Assembly: GCA_036897095.1 (NCBI GenBank) | Contig: JAYMSP010003141.1 | Location: 1 to 20,907 of the forward strand | Reading direction: 5' to 3' | Source: Plantago elongata | Taxonomy: Eukaryota > Streptophyta > Magnoliopsida > Lamiales > Plantaginaceae | DNA length: 20,907 nt | Shown here: piece after piece, positions 1 through 9,979 of the stretch | Numbering within the stretch: the first letter of the stretch is position 1 | How the letters are laid out: each line of letters begins with the position of its first letter | Program-made: the position numbers and the translations under genes | Notes under the pieces: model-generated | What the model saw: only the letters and a program-made list of their open reading frames with translations | Database searches by the model: none | What the model was told of the DNA's origin: nothing

Positions 1-116
1 ATGAAAAAAACTCCCACCCGGGATCCGATCCGTTTCTTAACGGATCGATCCGATCCGGTCCGTTTTAGCGGATAAACGGACCGGATTTGCGGATCTGGAT
101 GAAATGAGCAGCCCTA
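1..116. mobile_element. Terminal part of a hAT-like transposon inserted in the copia element
   Basis: Read on the minus strand, the segment begins TAGGGCTGCTCATTTC, which resembles the TAGGG-type ends of Ac/Ds-like hAT elements. Three AAACGG-type motifs follow (30-35, 60-65 and 74-79); AAACGG is the known subterminal binding motif of Ac transposase. Two of them form a perfect 11-bp inverted repeat (55-65 with 74-84, CCGGTCCGTTT / AAACGGACCGG). The copia reading frame stops exactly here: the TAG that ends it consists of the first three bases of this segment. A target duplication would begin at 117 (ATCGGCCA), but the other end of the element lies outside the window, so neither the duplication nor the element size can be checked. 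Confidence 0.5.
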
Positions 117-386
117 ATCGGCCATACCAGGGACTGAGTTGAGTACTTTAGCTTCTCTTGTGTCTATCTCCTGAATTGTATTTGTTTGATCATCTCTAGG
201 AGCTTCCTGGATAGGATTATCAGTAGGTGGAGGTGCAGTATCATATTTCTGTGGTTGATTCTGATCTAGAAATATCAACTGGGTAGGAGGTTCCTCGGAG
301 GGTGTATCCAATACACCGACGTTGTCTACCTGTTTTTCTGCAGCACTAGAAAAATCATCAAATACCACATTGACTAACTCCAACAT
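117..386 (-). pseudogene. Copia polyprotein, integrase C-terminal linker region (interrupted)
   Basis: This open stretch continues the integrase frame of the minus-strand copia element. It is rich in P, T, D, E and Q, as expected for the poorly conserved linker between integrase and reverse transcriptase in plant copia polyproteins. It ends in VPGMAD followed by a stop formed by the hAT-like end. No reverse transcriptase or RNase H is visible because the element is interrupted here and continues, if at all, outside the window. Confidence 0.6.
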
Positions 387-1058
387 AGTTCTACGTACAT
401 GATTGAAGATCCTATATGCATGACTCTTATTGGAGTAGCCTACAAAAATTCCTTTGTCACTTTTTTAGTCAAACTTCCCTAGCTTATATCTATCAATGAG
501 TATGTAGCAAGTACACCCAAAAACACGAAGATGAGCAAGGTTAGGTTTTTTATCATTCAGAATTTCATAAGGAGTTTTTGTCGTTCCACCTCTGAGATAT
601 GCCCTGTTTATTACATGACATGCAGTGTTTAAAGTTTCAGCCTAAAGATGTTTTGGTACATGCATAGAATTTAGCATAACTCTAGCCATCTCATGAAGTG
701 TCCTATTTCATGAAAAATACCATGTCCATCACAAAAAATCAGAAAAAAATTGATTCTCCAATTCTTTACCATGATCAGATCTAATGTGAAGAACATATGA
801 GCCATAAGAGTTAAGAAATCTAGCATGCAGTGTCTTGAATACACCAAATATTTTAGATTTTTATTTTAAGAAATTTATCCAAGTATAATGAGAAAAATCA
901 TCAACAATCACATATGCGTACCTTTTGCCTCTAAAACTATCAACCTCAATCGGACCCATGAGATCCATGTGGAGGAGTTGGAAGCACTTACTTGTAGCAA
1001 CATGTTGACCATCAGTGAGAACTGGGATTTGTCTGCTTTCCCTTGAGACAATCTCCAT
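387..1058 (-). pseudogene. Ty1/copia integrase core, degenerate
   Basis: Minus-strand translation gives the start of a copia integrase catalytic core at about 861-1058: HMDLMGP, carrying the first catalytic aspartate, then YVIVDDFSHYTW. Further along, near 390-540, the segment LRVFGC...KSDKGIFVGYSNKSHAYRI is the typical post-core integrase region. It contains one in-frame stop (in the run before KSDKG). The middle part, 550-860, is broken by further stops and frame changes. The protein cannot be made as it stands. It belongs to the same element as the gag and protease to its right. Confidence 0.8.
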
Positions 1059-1059
1059 A

Positions 1060-1270
1060 CATAATCTTTCCTGGATTATTTAGCTTTGGGATTCCTCTAA
1101 CAGCTTCAGTCTTGACAAGTTTCTCTAAGTTCCTGTAATTTACATGACCAAGTCTTTTGTGCCAAAGTATAGAGTCATAAAATTTAACTTGATTGCACTA
1201 TTCTTGGTGATCCACAAGGTAAGAATTATCCTTTGATCGTGTACCTGTCATAACATACATATTTCCATAA
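1060..1270 (-). pseudogene. Copia GAG-pre-integrase (HHCC) domain, frameshifted
   Basis: Minus-strand translation around 1130-1195 reads SILWHKRLGHVNYRNL, the WH..LGH signature of the zinc-binding domain before copia integrases. It continues to a KGK-type segment about 40 residues later. The frame then changes before the catalytic core at 1058, so at least one frameshift separates the two domains. Domain order (protease, pre-integrase, integrase) agrees with a minus-strand copia element. Confidence 0.75.
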
Positions 1271-1358
1271 TCGAAAACTTCACAAGTTTTCTTGCTAAAT
1301 AAGACCATAAGATCATCATCACAAAGTTGATTAATACTAATTATAGCCATTAGTCCTT

Positions 1359-1583
1359 CTACCAACATAACTCCCTTAAGTGGAAGTAGTCCACTATGTC
1401 TAAAATACCTCTACCAATAATTCTTCCTTTTGTCCAACCACCATAGGTAATTGTACCTGAGGCTAGTTTAACAAAATTCTTCAAATTTGATTTAGTGTCA
1501 GTCATGTGATGGGAATATCCACTATCAAAGTACCAAGCACCTGCAGAGTTAGCTTTAACAACAGCGAAAACAACATTGTTCAT
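1359..1583 (-). pseudogene. Copia aspartic protease region
   Basis: The minus-strand frame contains AWYFDSGYSHHMT. The Asp-Ser-Gly triad is the active site of retroviral-type aspartic proteases, and the W-x-x-D-S-G-x-S-x-H-M-T context is characteristic of plant copia polyproteins, where the position after the glycine is usually Cys or Ala and here is Tyr. The segment then runs through a K-G-R-I-x-G-R-G strand and stops. It sits between the zinc-knuckle region and the pre-integrase domain, as expected. Confidence 0.8.
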
Positions 1584-1608
1584 GATTAATCTTGATCATC
1601 CAGACCTG

Positions 1609-2845
1609 CTATTTGTCCTTCTTTTTGGAAGTTCTGGAGACAGATATATTGACTTCACTCTGCTTTGATGAAGCAGGTGTAGTCAGTATACTGTCTTGAC
1701 TTCCTTTGCTGGCAGAGGGTGTTTTCAACACACCTTCTTTCTGACCGATTACCTGCATGGTTATTGAAGTACTATTTACTCTAGAAGAGCTACATTCAAG
1801 ACGAGTAGAGTTTGAACTCTTATCGCCAGCATTCGGTACCTGCTGAGTGTTTCCTTTCTTTTTAGCTAATTTCAGACAATAAGGTTTAATGTGACCTGTT
1901 TTATGACAATGATCGCACACAAAATTTTCTTTTTAAATTTCTCATCATCACAGTTAGAATCCTTAGCTTTCACAAATGTAGGACCAAGAGGAAAGATAGA
2001 AGCAGTTTTATCAGTAGGTTTAGAGTATCCAAGGCCGATGGTACCATCATTAGCTATAGACAAGATTTCATCAAGTTTAGAGGATCCAACATTTAATTTG
2101 GCAAAAGTAAGATCAAATTTGTTTAATCGGGATTGTACCTTTTCGAGTTCACTCTCTTTTTGAGTGAGAGTAAGATCAAGTCGGTTGATGGTGTCTCGAA
2201 GATACTGGTTTTATTCTTTGAGGTACTCCTCTCTTTTCAGGACTTTCTTCCATTGAACTAGCACGTCTCCGTAGATGTTTTTGATTTCATCCACAATTTT
2301 CTTATCCTGTGCATCATCTATGTCAGGGAAGTCGCCTGTGTCACAATCACTCTTGCCTGACAAGCACCGAACATCAGAATTTTCTGAGTCTTGGACAACA
2401 CTGTAGGTTTTATCAGCATACTCAGAGTCAGAAAATTATGCAAATAATTGTTCCTGAGTGTCCTCAGTGTCGTTAGTACACCAATCTTCATATGCTTCTT
2501 CCATGTTCACAAAGGAGTGCAGTGCAGATGTCTCCTGTTCATCTTCTTCAGCGGAAGTCTCCTCTTCAGTACCTGTATCACCTTCACATGCAAAGCACTT
2601 CTTCTTCTTGAGTTTCTCAGCTTCTCTTCAACTGTTGGTTGTTTATAGGTCTCGTTGGCCGTGTATTCAGACTCGGGTTTGGGTATCACATCCTTGTCAC
2701 CATCAGGAGCCCGCTTAGGTACCGCATACCCTTCAATGACTGATCTCCAGACGCGAATATCCATTGACTTGATGTAAGTTCCCATCCGTAGCTTCCAGTA
2801 ACCATAGTTGGAACCATCCAGGATTGCAGCGTTGGTGGTATCCAT
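1609..2845 (-). pseudogene. Copia gag, Sirevirus-like, with internal deletion and frameshifts
   Basis: The start at 2845 gives the conserved plant copia gag N-terminus (ILDGSNYGYWKLRMGTYIKS), about 45 bp downstream of the primer binding site. After about 65 residues the frame changes and most of the central gag domain is missing: the reading jumps to an acidic stretch containing KKKKCFACEGDTG (about 2580-2620). A heptad-like coiled-coil region follows at about 2100-2250, then SSKLDEILS...GLGYSKP, a motif I associate with SIRE/Maximus gags. A CX2CX4HX4C zinc knuckle (CDHCHKTGHIKPYC, about 1876-1917) binds RNA in the family. Several stops and frame changes show that the gene is dead. The Sirevirus assignment rests on gag architecture only. 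Confidence 0.75.
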
Positions 2846-2887
2846 CTCTCAAAGTATCAAATTCAAACACCAGTATGGAGGCATTTG

Positions 2888-2899
2888 GCTCTGATGCCA
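2888..2899 (-). other. Primer binding site (initiator tRNA-Met) of the copia element
   Basis: The minus strand reads TGGCATCAGAGC, one mismatch from TGGTATCAGAGC, the sequence complementary to the 3' end of plant initiator tRNA-Met used as primer by most plant copia elements. It lies seven bases inside the putative LTR end (TACA at 2907-2910 read on the minus strand) and just upstream of the gag start. Confidence 0.85.
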
Positions 2900-2906
2900 A
2901 TTAAAA

Positions 2907-3504
2907 TGTATGAGGACCGGGATTTAATACCTTGACAAATACCGCAACTCAACTATGTGTACTGTCTATACTCTTCTGCTGTAGACAGTGAAGAGTATAT
3001 TCAATACACTCTAAGACTTCGACAGAAACTATATAAAATAGAAAGACAACGAAAATAAACTGAAACAAGATATAAGTTTCTAGCAGGTTATCCATGTCGA
3101 TAACCCACCGAGCCTCAAGACGAAAGTATCCACTATATGAATGAACATATAATGAATACAAGGTTACTACTCTAGCTCTATTATAGGAATACAACTAGAT
3201 GAAAAACAACCAAGTAGATGTAAGGAATGAACCGTACTAATCTAGCTCTTAATCTTTGGACTAATCACTAGATAAAACTTGGAAAAGGTTGATGACAAAA
3301 CACGTGCAACAAATATGCTATGTGAATTGGCTTGCTTGAAACACGTAGTTTTATCTTCAATGTAGATGCCCTTTATATAGATGCTTGATGCCGACTTCTT
3401 AGTAATAGACTCTACATTGACTTGTAGTATGATTCATGTTGGTCTTCGACTTATGGGTTAACCTATTTTTATCCAGTCGATATACAAAAGTCCTTATCCT
3501 AACA
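2907..3504 (-). repeat. 5' LTR of the copia element (outer boundary tentative)
   Basis: The inner boundary is well placed: on the plus strand the segment starts TGTATGAGG at 2907 (minus-strand end CCTCATACA), next to the primer binding site. The proposed outer boundary is CA at 3503-3504, so that the minus-strand LTR would begin TGTTAGGATAAGGAC and be about 598 bp long. A TATATAAAGG promoter box lies on the minus strand near 3371-3382, which fits U3-R-U5 order. The LTR could extend further, possibly including the nested inverted repeat at 3660-3768. The partner LTR is not in the window, so length and target duplication cannot be verified. Confidence 0.6.
3371..3382 (-). promoter_or_regulatory. 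TATA box of the copia LTR
   Basis: Minus-strand TATATAAAGG in an LTR-sized segment, about 470 bp before the inner LTR edge. It is the expected promoter for the element's genomic RNA. It is recognised by sequence and position only. Confidence 0.5.
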
Positions 3505-4500
3505 TACTTTGATTTGTAATCTCCTTTGTATTCCAAGATCTTTTATGTCTCAATTTCCTGCACACAATAGACATACACTACTATGGAACTTGTTATGTTA
3601 GTCGAATAAAGGTAAAAACTATATCAGTACTAATCGAAGTTAAGTTCAATTGGGATTTGAAGTGTGAGTTATATATTCAATGTACTCGATATCTGTACAA
3701 GTATAATTAGTACATTGAATAGAAGATTTCGGAATATAACCAGTACATTCACAGAATAACTCACACTTACAATCTCATCACCCATACGCTAGGATTAAGG
3801 GGTTTTAAAAAGAACCAAGGATCTCTGTCGTCCAGTATAGTTAGTATCCCAAGTCCCATATCAGTATAAGGACACGAGAAGTCAATATATGCGGACCTGT
3901 TGGCAAGGATAGTTATATCCCCTACTGCAGCATCGTAATTCTAAGCCATTGATAGTTAGAATTAGTCTTTATAATGAAAGTCAAGCATTAATCAACATAT
4001 TTTAATTTATATATATATATAAACCTTTCTAATTTCTTTTTTTTTAATAAAAAGAGCCGAAGCTCTCAGATTTTATATATATCACGGCGGTTTAAATGAA
4101 CCCGCAAACACACAGAGTCGCTAAATAATTACATTCCACCAGGATACCCAACTAACTAACCATTTTGTTAAGATACAAAATATACCGGAACACTAGAAGG
4201 AGATATGACAAAAGAAGACGTGTATACGCCCACATCCTTTCCAATGTTCCCAAAAAGCTGGGCATTTGATATAAACCTAAATTATCAAATAACTAGTACA
4301 GTTTTTTATTCTTTGTTTTTATTTGTGAGAGATGGCGTAAAAAGAAAGATAAGTGACTCAAGTGTTGATATGTTGGAGTTGGAGGTCATGGAAAATCAGT
4401 TCACGGAAGAAACGCAATTTCTTGAATACATATGCACACAACAAAAATCTAGAGGAAATAGTTCTAAATTGGATTAAGGACTCCTCCATACATTTGAAAG
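3505..4500. other. Non-coding stretch between copia LTR and GLR fragment
   Basis: No convincing gene. It holds a nested inverted repeat (3660-3768), AT-rich DNA with a TATATA run near 4008-4020, and a short hairpin GAGCCGAAGCTC near 4055-4066. A 90-codon plus-strand frame (4205-4477) has no family signature that I recognise and is probably chance. The expected continuation of the GLR gene (channel pore, membrane segments, second ligand-binding half) is not visible on the minus strand. Confidence 0.5.
3660..3768. repeat. Nested inverted repeats
   Basis: The outer arms are AAGTGTGAGTTAT-type (3660-3672) and its reverse complement ATAACTCACACTT (3756-3768). Inside them, TATTCAATGTACT (3674-3686) and its perfect reverse complement AGTACATTGAATA (3709-3721) form a second 13-bp palindrome. 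Another AGTACATT copy follows at 3742-3749. The motifs could be part of a longer LTR U3 or an independent palindromic element. Confidence 0.7.
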
Positions 4501-4829
4501 AGTAGCAAATCTACCTATAGAAAGACCTGATGTAGGAGATCATTTTAACTCCCATTATGAAAGGGAAAAAATTCGAAGGACATGTTATAGTGTAACCAGT
4601 CAAAAGCAGTAATGAACACATCCACACAGAACCCACCAATAGTAGTTACATCTGTTTTCTTCTCATCCCTCCATTTCACAAACTCATGCATCGCCTCGGA
4701 TGGAACCAAAACTCTCGAACATTTTTCAGTTTTTTGAACTGATAGACTTGTTGGAGTAGTCAAAGATATTCCAGGCCAAGTAATGTTTTCAAGGATAGTG
4801 TTTGATAATAAATGATTGGATAGATGCAT
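4500..4829 (-). pseudogene. GLR pseudogene, exon for start of ligand-binding domain S1
   Basis: Minus-strand translation gives ENITWPGIS, then RVLVPSEAMHEFVKW, then GGFCVDVF and FEFFPFHNGS. These match, in order, the plant GLR region after the amino-terminal domain: the (I/T)WPG motif, the LR(I)GVP-like strand, the G(F/Y)C(I/V)DVF motif and the (Y/F)EF(V/I)PF motif of S1. A stop (TAA at 4545-4547) stands where families have Tyr before NDL, and NDLLHQVFL continues in frame after it. The exon is preceded on the minus strand by TTCTAGCAG, a good 3' splice site (exon from 4829 or 4832). No membrane segments or S2 follow, so the gene is truncated as well as interrupted. It is the downstream partner of the exon at 13690-14998. 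Confidence 0.8.
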
Positions 4830-4845
4830 CTGCTAGAATTTTATT

Positions 4846-5201
4846 CACTAATGTGACTAGTTCATGTGTTTGCACCTAAATCAATAGGACCCCACATATA
4901 ATAAATAAAGTTTCTTGGTACATGTATAATTTACTATTATAGTAGTAGATTATGTTTCAGAAATAATTACTAAAATTCATTAAACGGTAAAATAGTAATT
5001 GAAGTTCAAAGTGTGTTGATATAGTCACTAATGAGACAAGTCCATGTCTTTGCACATAAACCAATACGACCCCACATTTAAGAAATGAATTTTCTTGGTA
5101 CATGTATAATCTACATTATAGTAGTAGATTATGTTTGAGAAATAATTACTAAAATTCATTAAACGATGAAAGAGTAATTGGAGCTCAAAGTGTGTTGGTT
5201 G
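4846..5201. repeat. Two-copy direct repeat (about 180 bp) in the GLR intron
   Basis: Copy 1 (4846-5025) and copy 2 (5026-5201) both begin CACTAATG and share long blocks such as TTCTTGGTACATGTATAAT and AAATAATTACTAAAATTCAT. They lie between the acceptor of the S1 exon and the tandem array. The copies differ at scattered positions, so the duplication is not very recent. Confidence 0.85.
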
Positions 5202-5304
5202 ATGCATTGAATATGAAATATCAAGAGTTGCAATGGGAGAAGTATCCCATGGCTAAAATTGCGAAAGGAAGAGCTACTTATTAGCTATTGGATTGAGCTA
5301 AAGG

Positions 5305-6056
5305 GTTGAGCAATTGGGGCACCAATGCTTTTGAGGGGGAAGACCTAGGTGCTCCTACAAATGCACCCGCCTGGCACCTGCGGGTCGAGGGTCGTAGGGT
5401 TCGCGATCTACGACTAAGTATAATCTTTTTGGCCCAGAAACATATTTTGTTGGTCAGGTTGAAATCTGAAACAGAAAGGCCAAACTCGGTTGGGCTCTAC
5501 AGAACGAATCTGTGCGTCAGAAAAATTCGAAAGTTGTGTCTGAGGACCTGTTCGCAAAAGGCCGCATCTATTCAGATTGCAACTCTTCCAAATTATAAAT
5601 TAGACCCCCCAGGTTTGGATTTAACACACATAATTCAATCCTTCTTTCCTTCTCTACTTTCTCTCTACATAGCCTCAACTTTCTATTCTGCCTAGTATGT
5701 CAATCTAGTAATTAAGTGCTAGAATTCTAACTTTCTGATGTTCTATCTTGGGAGACTGATTGTTGTTAACCGTAAGCACCAAAGCGGGGCAAACAAAGTC
5801 TTAAGGACCGAGGACCATCCTCTGCTTAGCAGATTACTTTCTACTCTCTATTTTCGAGACACATCTTCATACACCCACTCTAGAACCAACATACTCATAA
5901 ATAGTCCATTTGTCAATGTCCATAAACCAACTCTCCTTTTCCATTTCCTGATCACATTAATTATTTCATAGGTTTTAGGGGCACGTTTCTATTCTTAAGC
6001 TCAAAAGAACCAGCTAAACCACTAAACGTGCTGCTTAGAATCTGATCCATGAGTAT
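5305..6056. repeat. Array unit 1 (left edge)
   Basis: Left homology starts at GTTGAGCAATTGGGGCACC, matching GTTGGGCCCTTGGGGCACC of inner units. It lacks most of the CCCGGG-rich block. TATA-type box TATAAATT at 5594-5601; GLR exon copy 5895-6053; donor-like GTATGT on the minus strand at 5889-5894. Confidence 0.9.
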
Positions 6057-6850
6057 GTTGGGCCATTGGGGCACCCATGCTTTTAAAGGGGGGAAGACCT
6101 AGGTGCTTCTACACACGCACCCACCTGGCTCCGCTAAGAGTCGGGCCCGGGCCCGGGTAGAGGGTCAAGGGTCGTAGGATCCGCGGGTTCGCTGTCTAGG
6201 GCTGAGTATATTCTTTTTGGGCCAGAAAGATATTCTGTTTGGTCGGGTCCAAACGAAATCTGAAACAAAAGAGGCCCAACTCGTTTGGGCTCTGCAGAAC
6301 GAATTTGCCCGTCTGAAAAATTCGAAAGTTGTGTCTGTGGACCTGTTCGCAAAAGGCCGCATCTATTCAAATTGCAACTCTTCCAAATTATAAATAGGAC
6401 ACCATAGGTTTGAATTTAACACACATAATTCAATCTTTCTTTCCTTCTCTACTTTCTCTCTACATAGCCTCAACTTTCTATTCTGCCTAGTTTGTCAAGT
6501 TAGTAATTCAGTGCTAGAATTCTAACTTTCTTCTGTTATATCATGGGAGCCTGATTGTTGTTAACTGTAAGCACCAGAGCGGGGTAAACAAAGTCTTAAG
6601 GACTCAGGGCCACCTTCTGCTCAGCAGATTACTTTCTACTCTGTGTTTTCGAACCACATCTTCATACACCCAATCCAGAACCAACATACGCATAAAAGTC
6701 CATTTGGCAATGTCCATAAACCACCTCTCCTTTCCATTTCCCGATCATATTCACTATTTCATAGGTTTCAAGGGCACGCTTTATATTCTTAAGCTCAAAA
6801 CAACCAACTAAACCACTAAACATACTGCTTAGAATCTGATCCATGAGTAT
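6057..6850. repeat. Array unit 2
   Basis: Contains an extended GGGCCCGGGCCCGGG block near 6143. TATAAATA at 6389-6396; GLR exon copy 6690-6847. The exon copy has lost one base near 6694 (CATAAAAGTCC against CATAAATAGTCC elsewhere) and so is frameshifted. The right junction is altered (TATTTATGGCC). Confidence 0.9.
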
Positions 6851-7635
6851 TTATGGCCTTGGGGCACCCATGCTTTTAAAGGGTGAAGACCTAGGTGCTC
6901 CTACACACACACCCGCCAGGCTTCGCCAGGAGCCAGGATCCGGGACCGGGTCGAGGGTCGTACGGGTTCGCTGTCCAGGGCTGAGTATAATCTTATCGGG
7001 CCAAAAACATATTCTGTTTGGTCAGGTGCAAACGAAATCTGAAACAAAAGAGGCCCAACTCGGCTGGGCTCTGCAGAACTAATCTATCCGTAAAAAAAAT
7101 TTCGAAAGTTGTGTCTCTGGACCTGTTCGCAAAAGGTCGCATCTATTCAGATTGCAACTCTTCCAAATTATAAATAGGACCCCTCAGGTTTAGATTTAAG
7201 ACACAGAGTTCAATCCTTCTTTCCTTCTGTACTTTCTCTCTAGATAGCCTCAATTTTCTATTCTGCCTAGTTTGTCAATTTAGTAATTCAATGCTAGAAT
7301 TCAAACTTTCTGTTGTTCTATCTTAAGAGACTGATTGTTGTTAACCGTAAGCACCAGATCAGGGCAAACAAAGTCTTAAGGACCGAGGGCCACCTTCTGC
7401 TCAGCATATTACTTTCTACTCTCTGTTTCCGAATCACATCTTTTCCATACACCCACTCCAGAACCAACATACTCATAAATAGTCCATTTGCCAATGTCCA
7501 TAAACTAAATCGCCTTTCCCATTTCCCGATCACATTCACTATTTCATAGGTTTCAAGGGAACGTTTTATATTCTTAAGCTCAAAAGAACCAGTTAAACCA
7601 CTAAATATACTGCGTAGAATCTGATCCATGAGTAT
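6851..7635. repeat. Array unit 3
   Basis: TATAAATA at 7169-7176; GLR exon copy 7473-7632, whose minus-strand frame is open across the whole exon piece and beyond (7318-7653). GC-rich block reduced near 6920-6960. Confidence 0.9.
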
Positions 7636-8404
7636 GTTGGGACCTTGGGGCACCCATGCTTTTAAAGGTGGGAAGACCTAGGTGCTTCTACACACGCACC
7701 CTCATGTCTCCGCCAGGAGCCGGGCCCGGGCCCAGGTCGAGGGTCCTAAAGTCCGCGGGTTTGCTGTCTAAGACTGAGTATAATCTTTATGGTTAGGTCC
7801 AAACGAAATCTGAAACAGAAGAGGCCCAATTAGGTTGGGCTCTGCAGAACGAATTTGTTCGTAAAAAAAAATTTCGAAAGTTGTGTCTGTGGACCTGTTC
7901 GCAAAAGGCCGCATATATTCAGATTGCAACTCTTCCAATTTGTATATAAGGCCCCCCAAGTTCGGATATAACACACATAATTCAATCGTTCTTTCCTTCT
8001 CTAGTCTCTCTTTACATAGCTTGAACTTTCTATTCTACCTAGTTTGTCAAGTTAGTAATTCAGTGATATAATTCTATCTTTCTGCTGCTATATCTTGGGA
8101 GACTGATTGTTGTTAACCGTAAGCACCAGAGCGGGGCAAACAAAGTCTTAAGGACTAAGGGCCACCTTATGTTTAGCAGATTACTTTCTACTATCTGTTT
8201 TCAAACCACATCTTCATACACCTACTCCAGAACAAACATACTCATAAATAATCCATTTGCTAATGTCCGTAAACCAACTCTCCATTCCCATTTCCCGATC
8301 ACATTCACTATTTCACCTATTTCAAGGGCACGTTTTATATTCATTAGCTCAAAAGAACCAGCTAAACCACTAAACATACTACATAGAATTTTATCCATGA
8401 GTAT
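7636..8404. repeat. Array unit 4
   Basis: The TATA-type box differs from neighbours (TATATAAG at 7943-7950), and part of the GAGTATAATC-to-GGTC segment is deleted near 7790. GLR exon copy 8242-8401, with an open minus-strand frame 8222-8464. Confidence 0.9.
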
Positions 8405-9191
8405 GTTGGGCCCTTGGGGCACCCATGCTTTTAAAGGGGTGAAGACCAAGGTGCTCCTACACATGCACCCACCTAGCTTCGCCAGGAGCCGGGTCCGGGC
8501 CCGGGTCGAGGGTCGTAGAGTCTGCGGGTTCGCTGTCTTGGGTTGAGTATAATCTTATTGGGCCAGAAACATATTCTGTTTGGTCAAGTCCAAATGAAAT
8601 CTGAAACCGAAGAAGCCCAACTCGGTTGGTCTCTGTAGAACGAATATGTCCGTAAAAAATATTCGAAAGTTGTTTGTGTGGACCTGTTTGCAAAAGGCCG
8701 CATCTATTCAGATTGCAACTCTTCCAAATTATAAATAAGACCCCTCAGGATCAGATTTAACACACATAATTCAATCCTTCTTTCCTTCTCTACTTTCTCT
8801 ACATATCCTCAACTTTCTATTTTGCCTAGTTTGTCATGTTACTAATTCAGTGCTAGTATTCTAACTTTCTGACGTTCTACCTTGGGAGACTGATTGTTGT
8901 TAACCGTAAGCACCTGAGTAGGGCAAACAAAGTCTTAAAGACCGAGGGCCACCTTCTGCTTAGCAAATTACTTTCTACTCTCTATTTTCGAACCACATCT
9001 TCATACACCCACTCTAGAACCAACATACTCATAAATAGTCCATTTGCCAATGTCCATAAACCAACTCTCCTTTCCTATTTCCCGATCACATTCACTATTT
9101 CATAGGTTTCAAGGGCACGTTTTATATTCTTAAGCTCAAAAGAACCAGCAAAACCACTAAACATACTGCTTAGAATCTGATCCAAGAGTAT
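8405..9191. repeat. Array unit 5
   Basis: TATAAATA at 8730-8737; GLR exon copy 9029-9188. From the right edge of this unit onward, to unit 10, the junction reads CCAAGAG instead of CCATGAG, a shared variant that separates units 5-10 from units 1-4 and 11. Confidence 0.9.
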
Positions 9192-9979
9192 GTTGGGCAC
9201 TTGGGGCACCCATTCTTCTAAAGGGGCAAAGACCTAGGCGCTCCTACACACGCACCCGCCTGGCTCCGCCATGGGCCGAGCCCGGGCCCAGGTCGAGGGT
9301 CATAGGGTCCGTAGGTTCGCTGTCTAAGGATGAGTATAATCGTTTAGGTCTAGAAACATATTCTGTTTGGTCAAGTCCAAACGAAATCTGAAACAGAAAA
9401 GGCCCTACCCGGTTGGGCTCTGCAGAATGAATTTGTCCGTAAAAAAAATTTCAAAAGTTGTGTCTGTGGACCAGTTCGCAGAAGGCTGCATCTATTAAGA
9501 TTGAAACTCTTCCAATTATAAATAGGACCCCCTAGGTTCGGATTTAACACACAGAATTCAATCCTTCTTTCTTTTCTACTTTCTCTCTACATAGCCTCAA
9601 CTTTCAATTCTGCCTAGTTTGTCAAGTTACTAATTCAGTGCTAGAATTCTAACTTTCTGATGTTCTATATTGGGTGACTGATGGTTGTTAACCGTAAGCA
9701 CCAGAGCGGGGCAAACAAAGTCTTAAGGACTGAGGGCCACCTTCTGCTCAACAAATTACTTTCTACAATCTGTTTTCAAACCACATCTTCATACACCCAC
9801 TCCAGAACCAACATACTCAAAAATAGTCCATTTGCTAATGTCCATAAACCAACTCTACTTTTCCATTTCTCTATCACATTCACTATTTCATAGGTTTCAA
9901 GGGTACGATTTATATTCTTAAGCTCAAAAGAATCAGCTAAACCTCTAAACATACTGATTAGTATTTTATCCAAGAGTAT
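9192..9979. repeat. Array unit 6
   Basis: TATAAATA at 9517-9524; GLR exon copy 9817-9976, with an open minus-strand frame 9776-9997. Shares private variants with units 7 and 8, such as GGTCTAGAAACATATT, AAAAGGCCCTACCCGGTT and CTATTAAGATTG. Confidence 0.9.

Noticed and set aside
2448-2718. Ser/Phe-rich plus-strand frames
   Set aside because: They are opposite-strand shadows of the acidic and Lys-rich part of the copia gag.
4205-4477. 90-codon plus-strand frame
   Set aside because: No domain, motif or splice context recognised. It is flanked by AT-rich DNA and is likely to be chance, though it cannot be excluded without a search.
6134-8693. Minus-strand frames of 62-80 codons over the GC-rich and GGCCCAAC blocks of the array
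   Set aside because: They lie in the intron part of the units, are interrupted differently in each unit and match no family that I know. They are shadows of the repeat.
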